The notes under the pieces were generated by a model that did no database searches, was not told the origin of the DNA, and worked only from the letters and a program-made list of their open reading frames with translations. From Ruminococcaceae bacterium UBA1320 (GTDB lineage Bacteria > Bacillota > Clostridia > Oscillospirales > Ethanoligenentaceae), in assembly GCA_002306975.1 (NCBI GenBank), contig DBTI01000205.1, positions 870 to 13,172 of the forward strand: 12,303 nucleotides of DNA. The letters run 5' to 3'. Positions 1-6,797 of the stretch are shown here, piece by piece (positions within the stretch are counted from its first letter, which is position 1; the number at the start of each line of letters is the position of its first letter). The position numbers and the translations under genes were made by a program.

Positions 1-128
1 ATCTATCTCTATATCTCTCACAAGCCAAGCCACTTTTGCGACATTTTAACCCTATACAACCTCTTGTGTCAATAAGGTTGCACTTTTTATATGAAAGAAA
101 AAAACTTTCCCTATAAATATGTATAAAA

Positions 129-157
129 AATGCCGCAACACTACCTGTCGCGGCATT
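129..157 (-). terminator. Intrinsic terminator of ispD-ispF
   Basis: An 8-bp inverted repeat (AATGCCGC / GCGGCATT) encloses a 13-nt loop. Read on the minus strand, the stem is followed directly by a run of six T (plus-strand A run at 125-130), the form of a Rho-independent terminator. It lies about 50 nt beyond the ispF stop codon. The remaining 128 bases to the left edge are AT-rich and I see no gene in them. Confidence 0.85.
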
Positions 158-206
158 ACGGTTCTTATAAATAATAGGTAAGCGCGTCCTGCTCACCGCA
201 GGTGCG

Positions 207-674
207 TTAGTCGAGGAGGCAAACGGCATGGGCGGATATGCCTTCAAGTGTACCGGTAAACCCCATGCCTTCTTCGGTTGTCGCTTTTACGCTGATGTTT
301 TCTATTTCAGTTTCGCAGGCTTCGGCTATATTTTGGCGCATCTTTAGTATATACGGCTTGAGCTTCGGAGCTTGGGCAATGACCGTTATGTCAATGTTGC
401 CGATAATAAGCCCCTTTGCTTTAATCTCAATAAACGCGCGTTTAAGTAGCTTCAGGCTGTCTGCATCTTTATAAGCCGGATCACTGTCGGGAAACATGCC
501 GCCTATATCGCCAAGGCAAGCCGCGCCGAGCAGTGAATCAATAACCGCATGGATAAGTACATCGGCGTCAGAGTGCCCTTCAAGCCCTTTTTCGTATGGA
601 ATCTGAACACCGCCCAAAATAAGTTCGCGCCCCTGCACCAGTCTGTGGGCATCGTAACCATGACCTATTCTCAA
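207..674 (-). CDS. ispF: 2-C-methyl-D-erythritol 2,4-cyclodiphosphate synthase IspF
   Basis: Cytosolic MEP-pathway enzyme that cyclises CDP-ME 2-phosphate to ME-2,4-cyclodiphosphate with release of CMP, on the way to isopentenyl diphosphate. The 155-aa length is typical. Family motifs are visible: GYDAHR at residues 6-11, giving the metal ligands Asp8 and His10; GHSDADVLIHA at 33-43, giving His42 as third ligand; FPDSDP at 61-66; and the nucleotide-binding KATTEEGMGFTG at 130-141. The start is TTG. It shares TTGA with the end of ispD (4-bp overlap), so translation is probably coupled. A purine-rich stretch with GAGAGG lies about 10 nt upstream, inside ispD. All active-site residues I know of are present, so the enzyme should be functional. 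The order ispD-ispF is common in bacteria. Confidence 0.97.
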   Translation of the reverse strand: MRIGHGYDAHRLVQGRELILGGVQIPYEKGLEGHSDADVLIHAVIDSLLGAACLGDIGGMFPDSDPAYKDADSLKLLKRAFIEIKAKGLIIGNIDITVIAQAPKLKPYILKMRQNIAEACETEIENISVKATTEEGMGFTGTLEGISAHAVCLLD

Positions 675-1420
675 AACGCATCGCCTCTCGCCCTTATTAT
701 TGCTTCGGCTTGTGAAATATCTGATGACGTCGTTATCTTAATATTGGTATATTCGCCTTCAACCAACTGTACCTTTCCTCCTGCCGCTTCGATGAGCTGG
801 CAGTCGTCGGTAAAATCATTGCCCGATGCATTTGCTTTTTCAAAAGCTTCACGGTAAAGCTGCGCACTGAAAATCTGTGGCGTCTGCACCGCCCAATAGC
901 GCTCTCGGTTAGGGGTTGATATTACTTCGCCGTTTTCATCTGCTATTTTTAGTGTGTCTTTCACTTTAACCGCGGCGGCGGCAGCGCTGTTTTTCATTGC
1001 GCCTTCCGCAACGCGGTCTATGCACGCGGCTGATACAAGTGGCCTTGCTCCGTCATGCACAGCGATATATGCAGCGTTTTCGTTGACCGCTTTTAACCCG
1101 ATCGCCGCCGACTTCTGCCTTGTATCGCCGCCAATGACAATTTTAGTAACTTTGGTAAAGCCAAATTCTTTTATTATGCTGCCCATCTCATGAAGATCAA
1201 GCCTGTTCGTAACCAATATAACCTCACGGATATAACGGCTTGTTTCAAAGGCCGATAAAGTACGGGCAATCGCCGCTATTCCGCAAAGCGGCAACAATTG
1301 CTTGCACTTACCCGTGCCCATGCGCGTGCTTTTTCCCGCCGCAACGATAATAGCCGATATAAAAGGCTCATTGCCCTGTGGCTTCATGCAAAAGCTTTTT
1401 GCAAAATTTAATAAATCCAA
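671..1420 (-). CDS. ispD: 2-C-methyl-D-erythritol 4-phosphate cytidylyltransferase IspD
   Basis: Couples MEP with CTP to give CDP-methylerythritol, the third step of the MEP pathway. The 249-aa protein has the nucleotidyltransferase motif AAGKSTRMG at about residues 27-35, followed by KQLLPLCG, then VAVHDGARPLVS-type residues at 119-130, VKVKDTLK at 151-158, TPQIF at 180-184 and FTDDCQLIEAAGG at 203-215. The start is taken as TTG at 1420: an in-frame TGA lies just upstream and AGGA sits 10 nt before it. An ATG at residue 12 would give a more usual N-terminus but has no visible ribosome binding site. The roughly 20 residues before the first strand are slightly longer than in many homologues. 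First gene of a two-gene unit with ispF. Confidence 0.95.
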   Translation of the reverse strand: MDLLNFAKSFCMKPQGNEPFISAIIVAAGKSTRMGTGKCKQLLPLCGIAAIARTLSAFETSRYIREVILVTNRLDLHEMGSIIKEFGFTKVTKIVIGGDTRQKSAAIGLKAVNENAAYIAVHDGARPLVSAACIDRVAEGAMKNSAAAAAVKVKDTLKIADENGEVISTPNRERYWAVQTPQIFSAQLYREAFEKANASGNDFTDDCQLIEAAGGKVQLVEGEYTNIKITTSSDISQAEAIIRARGDAF

Positions 1421-1490
1421 AAGAAATCAATCCTTGCCCTATTATATGCAAAAACATATATAGTTTTTTGTTGCATTTTTATATAAAGCT

Positions 1491-1519
1491 ATTATATCAG
1501 CAGAAGTTAATTATTACAA
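1491..1519 (-). promoter_or_regulatory. Sigma-A promoter for ispD-ispF
   Basis: On the minus strand the sequence reads TTGTAA (plus 1514-1519), a 17-nt spacer, then a perfect TATAAT (plus 1491-1496). Transcription would start near 1484, giving a leader of about 64 nt before the ispD TTG. Spacing and position fit a housekeeping promoter. Confidence 0.7.
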
Positions 1520-1778
1520 CAGAAATCAATTTGATTTGTAGAGCGCTGTTTGACCTTTATTATAGAATATAAAAAGTTATTTATATCAACTGTATGATCG
1601 CTTTTATGAAAACACATTTTATAGATTAGTTACACATGAGCACCTAAATATAAGAGTATTACCTATTTATTATATATGGCTGGTAATTCCGTAAGTGCTT
1701 ATCACCGCATCACAACTTTTTTATATTTTATTAAGCTCGATATCAATAAAAAAATAAACAAAATTTTATTAAAAACTA

Positions 1779-1807
1779 TTGACTTCATTATATGTTAATG
1801 ATATATT
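1779..1807 (+). promoter_or_regulatory. Sigma-A promoter of the gntR-ABC-transketolase operon
   Basis: TTGACT (1779-1784), an exact 17-nt spacer and TATATT (1802-1807) form a near-consensus promoter. Transcription should begin around 1814, about 139 nt before the regulator's ATG. It is the only good promoter I found upstream of the six-gene unit. Confidence 0.75.
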
Positions 1808-1815
1808 AATATCGC

Positions 1816-1847
1816 AGGTAGGACGTCATACGTCTTATGTCATACCT
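1816..1847. promoter_or_regulatory. Candidate GntR operator (32-bp imperfect inverted repeat)
   Basis: The outer arms are AGGTA and TACCT, and 24 of 32 positions are symmetric about the central ACGT (1830-1833). Inside lies a 13-bp partial palindrome of the form CATA-N5-TATG (1828-1840), and the heptamer GTCATAC occurs twice, at 1825-1831 and 1840-1846. The repeat begins about 2 nt after the predicted start of transcription, a classic place for a repressor that blocks RNA polymerase. Self-regulation by the adjacent FadR-type GntR protein is inferred from position and symmetry only. Confidence 0.6.
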
Positions 1848-1952
1848 CTATAATATAGATAATATCACGATAATTGTACATAATAGTTTAGATATATTGA
1901 TATTGTGCATAAACATGCGCTCTAAATATTAAATAAAAAGGATGACAACTTT

Positions 1953-2714
1953 ATGAATGACAATTTCTTTAGTAAGACCGCAAACTTTGAAGACGCTTTT
2001 AATTCTGACGAAAGCAATGCTGTTTCCCGCGTTGATCTGCCGCAGGAAATCGCACAGCGCATTAAGCAAATGATCGTTTCTAAATATCTAAATCCGGGCG
2101 ATTTGCTGCCCAGCGAGCCAAAGCTCTGCAAAATTTTCGGCATTGGCCGTTCCACAGTTCGAGAAGCGGTTAAAATACTTAAAGCGGAAAACATCATAGA
2201 AATAAAAAAAGGTATCGGTACCTTTGTCGTTGAAATGCCCGGCGTATCCAAAGACCCTCTCGGCATTACGCTTATGGATCAAAAGCGCGCTTTGAAAAAT
2301 CTTATGGAAACACGACTGATGATTGAGCCAAACATATCTTTTTTAGCCGCTCAGCGTGCTACTGCGGATAATATTGTAAAAATTGAAAAGATTATTATTG
2401 AAACCGATAGGGTTTTAGAATTAAACCAAAATCACATGGAAGTGGACATGGCTTTTCACAACGCCATCGCAGAAGCCACACAGAATGACGTACTCTTTAG
2501 AATAATACCTACCATTAATGATTCGATACAAGCAGGTTATCATGAAACCTATAATTTGATAGGCAGTTTCCAAAAGGCTACCATGTTCCACCGCGAAGTC
2601 TTTGAGGCAATCAAGAAACGACACGCGCAAGAAGCTCTTGAGGCTATGAAATGTCATATCATGCAAAGCATGGATGATATTCTAGTAAAATTAGAAGAGG
2701 AGAATGATTCGTGA
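1953..2714 (+). CDS. GntR-family transcriptional regulator, FadR subfamily (FCD domain)
   Basis: A 253-aa DNA-binding regulator. Residues about 30-95 form the GntR winged helix-turn-helix, with GDLLPSEPKL at 49-58, the recognition segment IGRSTVREAVKIL at 64-76 and a wing ending KKGIGTFV. Residues about 115-245 form an all-helical FCD ligand domain. The likely metal and ligand residues are Asp165, His169 (EVDMAFHN), His213 (MFHREVF) and His235 (KCHIMQSM). An N-terminal extension of about 28 polar residues precedes the HTH. The start is ATG at 1953, with AAAAGGA 10 nt upstream. The gene overlaps the lipoprotein gene by 4 bp (GTGA), so regulator and transporter are translated together. Many members of this subfamily respond to uronates, gluconate or other sugar acids. 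The effector here is unknown, but genes downstream make a sugar acid or phosphorylated sugar plausible. Confidence 0.93.
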   Translation: MNDNFFSKTANFEDAFNSDESNAVSRVDLPQEIAQRIKQMIVSKYLNPGDLLPSEPKLCKIFGIGRSTVREAVKILKAENIIEIKKGIGTFVVEMPGVSKDPLGITLMDQKRALKNLMETRLMIEPNISFLAAQRATADNIVKIEKIIIETDRVLELNQNHMEVDMAFHNAIAEATQNDVLFRIIPTINDSIQAGYHETYNLIGSFQKATMFHREVFEAIKKRHAQEALEAMKCHIMQSMDDILVKLEEENDS

Positions 2715-3985
2715 AAAAACTGGCAAAAGCGGTAGCTATTTTTCTTGCCGCCGCAATGATTGCGGGTGTGTCAGCAGGTTGCTCGTCAAATAAAGCTTCT
2801 AGCGGTGCATCTGCGCCTGCTAAAAACATTACTCTTACCCATTGGCTTTGGGTCGATGATCCATCGTATCTCAAAACAATGCAGACAATCGCAGACGACT
2901 TCCACAAAGCGAATCCAACCATTACTGTCAAGCTTCAAACCTATGCATACGCTGATTTCAACAATGTATTGACAACAGCGCTCGCAGGCGGCGGCGGACC
3001 TGACACTGCATCCTTCAAACTTACTTGGACTCCTTCCTATACTCAAAACAATTATCTTGTTGACCTTGATAATTCCATTTCAGGCTGGAGCGGCAAGGCT
3101 GACGTTGTTCCGATGCTTTGGGACAAGATGAAGGAAGCAGGAAGCGGCAAAGTATATACAATGCCTTGGACATGGCAGGTTCTCTATGTTTATTACAGGC
3201 CTTCATATTTCAAAGCAGTAGGCATTAACTCAGTCCCTACAACATTCGATGATTTTATCGCTGATATCAAAAAGTGCACCACCACAATCAACGGCAAAGC
3301 TGTTAAAGGCTTTGGTCTCCGTGGATCAGCAGGCGGTCAGGAACCTTGGGGCAGCTTCATTCAGGCTTTTGGCGGAAAATTCGCCGATGCCAGCGGCAAG
3401 GTTATTCTTGACTCTCCTGAAACTGTAAAAGGCACACAGGCTTTCATAGATCTTTACAAGGGCGGCTACACTCCGGCAACAGCGCCCAGCGATGGACTTT
3501 CACAGCTCGAGACAGAATTCAATAACGGCCAGATCGCAATGTTCATTCACCACATCGGTTCTTCTGTCACCATGGTAAAAGCGAATGGCACAGATATTTC
3601 AGCATTCGCGGTACCAAAGGGAACAGGTGGACAGTGGACATCAATGGGCGACACCGAGAACGTAGTTCTCAGTGCAAGCAAAAATCAGGATGCAGCTTCT
3701 AAATGGGTAGAGTATCTTGCAGAGAAAGACGCTGTTTCCGCGTGGGATACAACAACCGGCAACCTTCCTGTTGTTAACTCAGTTGCTGAAGAACCAGCAT
3801 TCAAAGACAATCAATTTGTTAAGGTTTCAATGGATAGCCAAAGCTATGCAGGCATATTCCCGATACTGCCGACAACTGCTAACTGGGTCAGTAACGAGTG
3901 GGCACCCATCATGCAGCAGGCTCTCACCGGTAAAATAACTGCAGCAGATGCTGTAAAGCAACTTGATGCCAAACTTAAAGGTTAA
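2711..3985 (+). CDS. Carbohydrate ABC transporter solute-binding lipoprotein (CUT1 type)
   Basis: Extracellular substrate-binding protein of a sugar ABC importer, 424 aa, the usual size for family-1 binding proteins. Residues 1-23 form a lipoprotein signal peptide with Lys2, Lys3 and Lys6, a hydrophobic core, and a lipobox ending SAGC with Cys24 as the anchor. Ser at the -3 position is less common than Leu. A Ser/Ala-rich linker (25-37) leads into the mature domain, which begins ITLTHWLW with the typical FHKANPTITVK segment. Many Trp and Tyr residues fit stacking on sugar rings. The start is GTG at 2711, overlapping the gntR stop and preceded by GAGGAG. Two permease genes follow. The substrate cannot be read from the sequence. 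Linked uxaB and uxaA make a uronide or pectin-derived oligosaccharide a reasonable guess. Confidence 0.94.
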   Translation: MKKLAKAVAIFLAAAMIAGVSAGCSSNKASSGASAPAKNITLTHWLWVDDPSYLKTMQTIADDFHKANPTITVKLQTYAYADFNNVLTTALAGGGGPDTASFKLTWTPSYTQNNYLVDLDNSISGWSGKADVVPMLWDKMKEAGSGKVYTMPWTWQVLYVYYRPSYFKAVGINSVPTTFDDFIADIKKCTTTINGKAVKGFGLRGSAGGQEPWGSFIQAFGGKFADASGKVILDSPETVKGTQAFIDLYKGGYTPATAPSDGLSQLETEFNNGQIAMFIHHIGSSVTMVKANGTDISAFAVPKGTGGQWTSMGDTENVVLSASKNQDAASKWVEYLAEKDAVSAWDTTTGNLPVVNSVAEEPAFKDNQFVKVSMDSQSYAGIFPILPTTANWVSNEWAPIMQQALTGKITAADAVKQLDAKLKG

Positions 3986-4023
3986 CTTCTTGTCCGTATA
4001 AATAAACTCCAACAGGTCGTTTT

Positions 4024-4057
4024 TGCCTGCGGTGTTCCGCAGAAAATGCCGCAGGCA
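4024..4057 (+). other. Intercistronic hairpin between binding protein and permease genes
   Basis: TGCCTGCGG (4024-4032) can pair with CCGCAGGCA (4049-4057), a perfect 9-bp stem. The same 5' arm can instead pair within a short hairpin, CTGCGG-TGTT-CCGCAG (4027-4042). The two folds exclude each other. There is no T run, so it is not a classical terminator. In other sugar operons such intercistronic hairpins keep binding-protein mRNA abundant relative to the permeases; that role is inferred here. Confidence 0.65.
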
Positions 4058-4088
4058 CATTTCGACTAAAAGATTGCGTGGTTGCTAT

Positions 4089-4970
4089 ATGAAGAAAAAG
4101 ATAAATTTCGCCCCTTACCTCTTAATTGCCCCGGCTGTTGTATTTATGCTTCTTGTTGTTGCCTATCCGGCAATAAACTCTATATTAATGAGTTTTCAGA
4201 ACTATAATTTAACAAAGCCACAGCAAAGAGGCTTTATTGGATTAACAAATTACATCACAGCTTTTCACGACCCGCTTTTTTATCAATCGCTGATAAACAC
4301 TCTGATTTGGGTTATCTTTGGAGTCGGTTTTCAGTTTTTATTCGGCTTTATTCTTGCGCTTATCCTTAATCGAGACTTCCGTGGCAGAGGCTTCATAAGA
4401 AGCGCGGCACTTATTCCATGGGTTACGCCTGGTGTTCTCATCGGACTTATGTGGACGTGGATGTATGATGGTAACTATGGCGTTATCAATGACCTTTTAC
4501 ACAAGGTTGGACTGATAAATACGTTTATACCGTTTCTCTCTGATGCAAACGCTGCACTTCCCTGCGTTATTATCACTCTGGTCTGGCAGGGCATTCCGTT
4601 TTTTGCTATCATGATTCTCGCCGCTCTGCAAGGTGTCCCGGGTGAGCTTTATGAAGCCGCAGATGTTGATGGCTGCCCAGCACATACAAAATTATTTAAG
4701 ATTACTATTCCATCAATTAAGAATACAATATTCGTAACTACACTTCTTAGAATCATCTGGGTTGCGAACTCAATAGATATTATCTTCTCTATGACAAACG
4801 GTGGCCCTGGCTTCTCAAGCATGACACTGAGTGTGTATGCGTTTAAGAAGGCTTACGGCACACTTGATTTCGGTTATGCGTCAACACTTTCCATCCTGCT
4901 CACACTGCTGCTGATGATTGTCGCGGTATTTTATTTGCGCAATTTCTTCAAAAGCGCGGATGAACAGTAA
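4089..4970 (+). CDS. Carbohydrate ABC transporter permease, MalF-like
   Basis: Inner-membrane subunit of the sugar importer, 293 aa from the chosen ATG. Hydrophobic segments fit six transmembrane helices, roughly at residues 8-33, 68-95, 105-126, 158-182, 213-235 and 263-284. The cytoplasmic ABC-ATPase contact loop has the family signature ELYEAADVDGC at about 186-196, followed by FKITIPSI. The reading frame runs upstream to a TTG at 4023, but that segment lies in the intercistronic hairpin and has no ribosome binding site. The ATG at 4089 begins MKKKINFAPYLLIAPAV, typical of the family. Its own ribosome binding site is weak. It pairs with the next permease. Confidence 0.93.
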   Translation: MKKKINFAPYLLIAPAVVFMLLVVAYPAINSILMSFQNYNLTKPQQRGFIGLTNYITAFHDPLFYQSLINTLIWVIFGVGFQFLFGFILALILNRDFRGRGFIRSAALIPWVTPGVLIGLMWTWMYDGNYGVINDLLHKVGLINTFIPFLSDANAALPCVIITLVWQGIPFFAIMILAALQGVPGELYEAADVDGCPAHTKLFKITIPSIKNTIFVTTLLRIIWVANSIDIIFSMTNGGPGFSSMTLSVYAFKKAYGTLDFGYASTLSILLTLLLMIVAVFYLRNFFKSADEQ

Positions 4971-5035
4971 TTTGTTGTGAACAAGCCTGCCGTGTGCAAA
5001 CCAGATAGATCAACGGCGGCAGAATGGAGTTTATC

Positions 5036-5863
5036 GTGAAAAAAGATAGCATTCTTAGAAGAATATTTCTCTTTATAATTCCTTTGGCTTTGCTAATGAT
5101 ATTTATAGTTTTCCCTTTCTTGTGGACACTTCTTTCATCAATAAAGTCACAAAGTGAGCTGTTTAAGCTGACTTATTGGCCGCAAAGTCCCACCTTTCAA
5201 AACTATATAAACCTTTTCCAGGCGTCTGATTTTCTCCTTTGCCTGCGTAACAGCTTCATTGTTGCATTCAGCACAATGCTTGTAACGCTAGTCATAACGC
5301 TGCTTGGCGCTTATGCGTTTTCCCGTTACAGATTCAAAGGCAAACAGTTTTTCCTTACTATGTTCCTTACAATCAATATGTTCCCAAGCGTTCTCTTGCT
5401 TGTTCCACTCTTTTCAATAATGCGTAATCTTCATATATTATATACTCCCCTTGCGCTCATTCTTGCTTATGCGACTTTTACAATTCCGTTTTCAATTTGG
5501 ATGCTTACAGGCTTCCTTAACGACCTCCCCGGCGCCCTTGAAGAAGCCGCCATGGTCGATGGCTGCAACAGGAGAAGCGCGTTTTTGCGCATTATTCTTC
5601 CTATTGCCGTTCCCGGAATCGTCGCAACAGGCGTTTATATCTTCATTAACGCATGGAATGAATACACCTATGCTGTTATGTTCACAAATGTTGATTCCAG
5701 AACAATTCCGGTTATGCTTAAGCTGCTCGTCGGTGAATTCAATATCGACTGGGGACTTTTAACAGCCGGAGGTATAATCACTGTTCTGCCGATTTGCGTA
5801 ATGTTCGTTTTTGTGCAGAAAAGTCTAATTCAGGGCCTTACGGCTGGTGCCGTTAAAGGATAA
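5036..5863 (+). CDS. Carbohydrate ABC transporter permease, MalG-like
   Basis: Second membrane subunit of the importer, 275 aa, with about six transmembrane helices beginning at residues 9-33. The coupling-loop signature EEAAMVDGC lies at about 169-177, followed by LRIILPIAVPG and NAWNEY, typical of MalG-type permeases. I chose GTG at 5036 rather than the ATG at 5024 because GGAG lies 6 nt before the GTG. The cupin gene at 8032 also has nearly the same leader, and there the sequence matching this ATG lies in the leader outside the frame. The ATG start would add four residues. No ATPase gene follows; a shared MsmX-type ATPase elsewhere probably powers the transporter. Confidence 0.92.
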   Translation: MKKDSILRRIFLFIIPLALLMIFIVFPFLWTLLSSIKSQSELFKLTYWPQSPTFQNYINLFQASDFLLCLRNSFIVAFSTMLVTLVITLLGAYAFSRYRFKGKQFFLTMFLTINMFPSVLLLVPLFSIMRNLHILYTPLALILAYATFTIPFSIWMLTGFLNDLPGALEEAAMVDGCNRRSAFLRIILPIAVPGIVATGVYIFINAWNEYTYAVMFTNVDSRTIPVMLKLLVGEFNIDWGLLTAGGIITVLPICVMFVFVQKSLIQGLTAGAVKG

Positions 5864-5867
5864 ATCC

Positions 5868-5883
5868 CGTGTTCAAAAACACG
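5868..5883 (+). other. Small hairpin after the second permease gene
   Basis: CGTGTT-CAAA-AACACG forms a perfect 6-bp stem with a tetraloop, starting 5 nt after the permease stop codon. No T run follows, so full termination is unlikely. It may protect upstream mRNA or damp transcription into the transketolase genes. The 125-nt gap also has ATGGAAT/ATTCCAT arms and two copies of CAGATTAG (5903 and 5937). I see no convincing promoter in it. Confidence 0.5.
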
Positions 5884-5988
5884 CGGCATATGGAATCCAA
5901 TTCAGATTAGCAGTTCAGAGTTTGCTTACCTTTTGGCAGATTAGTTTCATTGAATTCCATAAAGATTCAAATATGGAGGATTATCAAA

Positions 5989-6795
5989 ATGGAGAAATCC
6001 GAGCTTAAAGCAAAAGCCCAAGAATTCAGAAAAGAAATCATTGACATGCTTTTCGCGTCAAAATCCGGACATCCGGGCGGCTCACTTTCATGTGTCGAAC
6101 TTATTTCCGCTGTCTACAACAAGATGAAAATCGATCCCAAAAACCCGAATTGGGAAGAAAGGGACAGATTTGTATTAAGCAAAGGACATGCCGCGCCAAC
6201 ACTTTATTGCGTTCTCGCTGATTATGGCTATTTCCCGAAAGAGGATTTAATCAATCTTCGCCAGATTACAAGCCACCTTCAGGGACATCCGGATAACAAG
6301 AAGACCCCCGGTGTTGATATGTGCACAGGTTCTCTCGGACAGGGCATTTCATCAGCTACAGGTATGGCTCTTGGCGCAAAATATGCCAAAAAAGACTATA
6401 AGGTATATACCGTTCTTGGTGACGGCGAACTGCAGGAAGGTCTTGTCTGGGAGGCTTCAATGGCCGCAGCCCACTACAAGCTTGATAACCTTACTGTAAT
6501 TATAGATAACAACGGCTTGCAGATTGACGGTTCAAACGATAAGGTTATGAGCCTTGGCAATCTTAGAGCAAAATTTGATGCATTCGGCTACAAGACTTTT
6601 GTTGTTGACGGTCATGATTTCGATGAAATCAATGCCGCGCTCGACGCAGAGGTTAAAGGCTGCCCGAAATGTATTATCGCCAAAACCGTTAAAGGCAAAG
6701 GCGTTTCCTTCATGGAAGATAATTTCGGCTGGCACGGCAAGGTAATCGGCCCTGATGATTACAAGGCTGCAATGGCTGAATTGGAGGTTAAGTAA
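5989..6795 (+). CDS. Transketolase, N-terminal (thiamine diphosphate-binding) subunit
   Basis: The 268-aa N-terminal half of a two-subunit transketolase, which moves a two-carbon ketol unit between a ketose phosphate and an aldose phosphate. Visible motifs: SGHPGGSLS at 26-34, RDRFVLSKGHAAP at 58-70, SHLQGHPD at 95-102 and the thiamine diphosphate/Mg motif GDGELQEG (144-151), ending with the metal-ligand pair around Asn174 (IIDNNGLQ). It also has GWHGK near 248. The start is ATG at 5989 with GGAGG upstream; the frame runs back to a TTG at 5950 without a binding site. The stop is 2 nt before the C-terminal subunit. SGHPGG rather than the GGHLG-type motif separates it from DXP synthase. Its place in a sugar-transport operon suggests a catabolic transketolase; the substrate is unknown. 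Confidence 0.93.
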   Translation: MEKSELKAKAQEFRKEIIDMLFASKSGHPGGSLSCVELISAVYNKMKIDPKNPNWEERDRFVLSKGHAAPTLYCVLADYGYFPKEDLINLRQITSHLQGHPDNKKTPGVDMCTGSLGQGISSATGMALGAKYAKKDYKVYTVLGDGELQEGLVWEASMAAAHYKLDNLTVIIDNNGLQIDGSNDKVMSLGNLRAKFDAFGYKTFVVDGHDFDEINAALDAEVKGCPKCIIAKTVKGKGVSFMEDNFGWHGKVIGPDDYKAAMAELEVK

Positions 6796-6797
6796 CA

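Larger units (their letters stand above)
1421..1952. other. AT-rich divergent intergenic region between ispD and the GntR gene
   Basis: This 532-base stretch separates two divergent units. It holds the minus-strand ispD promoter (1491-1519), the plus-strand sugar-operon promoter (1779-1807), a 32-bp inverted repeat (1816-1847), and two near-identical 11-mers, ATTGTACATAA (1873-1883) and ATTGTGCATAA (1902-1912). From about 1520 to 1778 I see only AT-rich sequence. It contains a weak ATTACC/GGTAAT inverted repeat and very short reading frames without ribosome binding sites, so no gene is called there. Confidence 0.6.

Noticed and set aside
1541..1585. A further plus-strand promoter (TTGACC followed by TATTATAG)
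   Set aside because: The spacing between the boxes is far too short and no gene follows.
1837..1932. A 31-codon frame beginning in the candidate operator and ending before gntR
   Set aside because: No ribosome binding site precedes the ATG, and composition is what AT-rich DNA gives by chance.
4023..4088. Upstream extension of the first permease from a TTG
   Set aside because: The segment is the intercistronic hairpin, has no ribosome binding site and is not hydrophobic or family-like.
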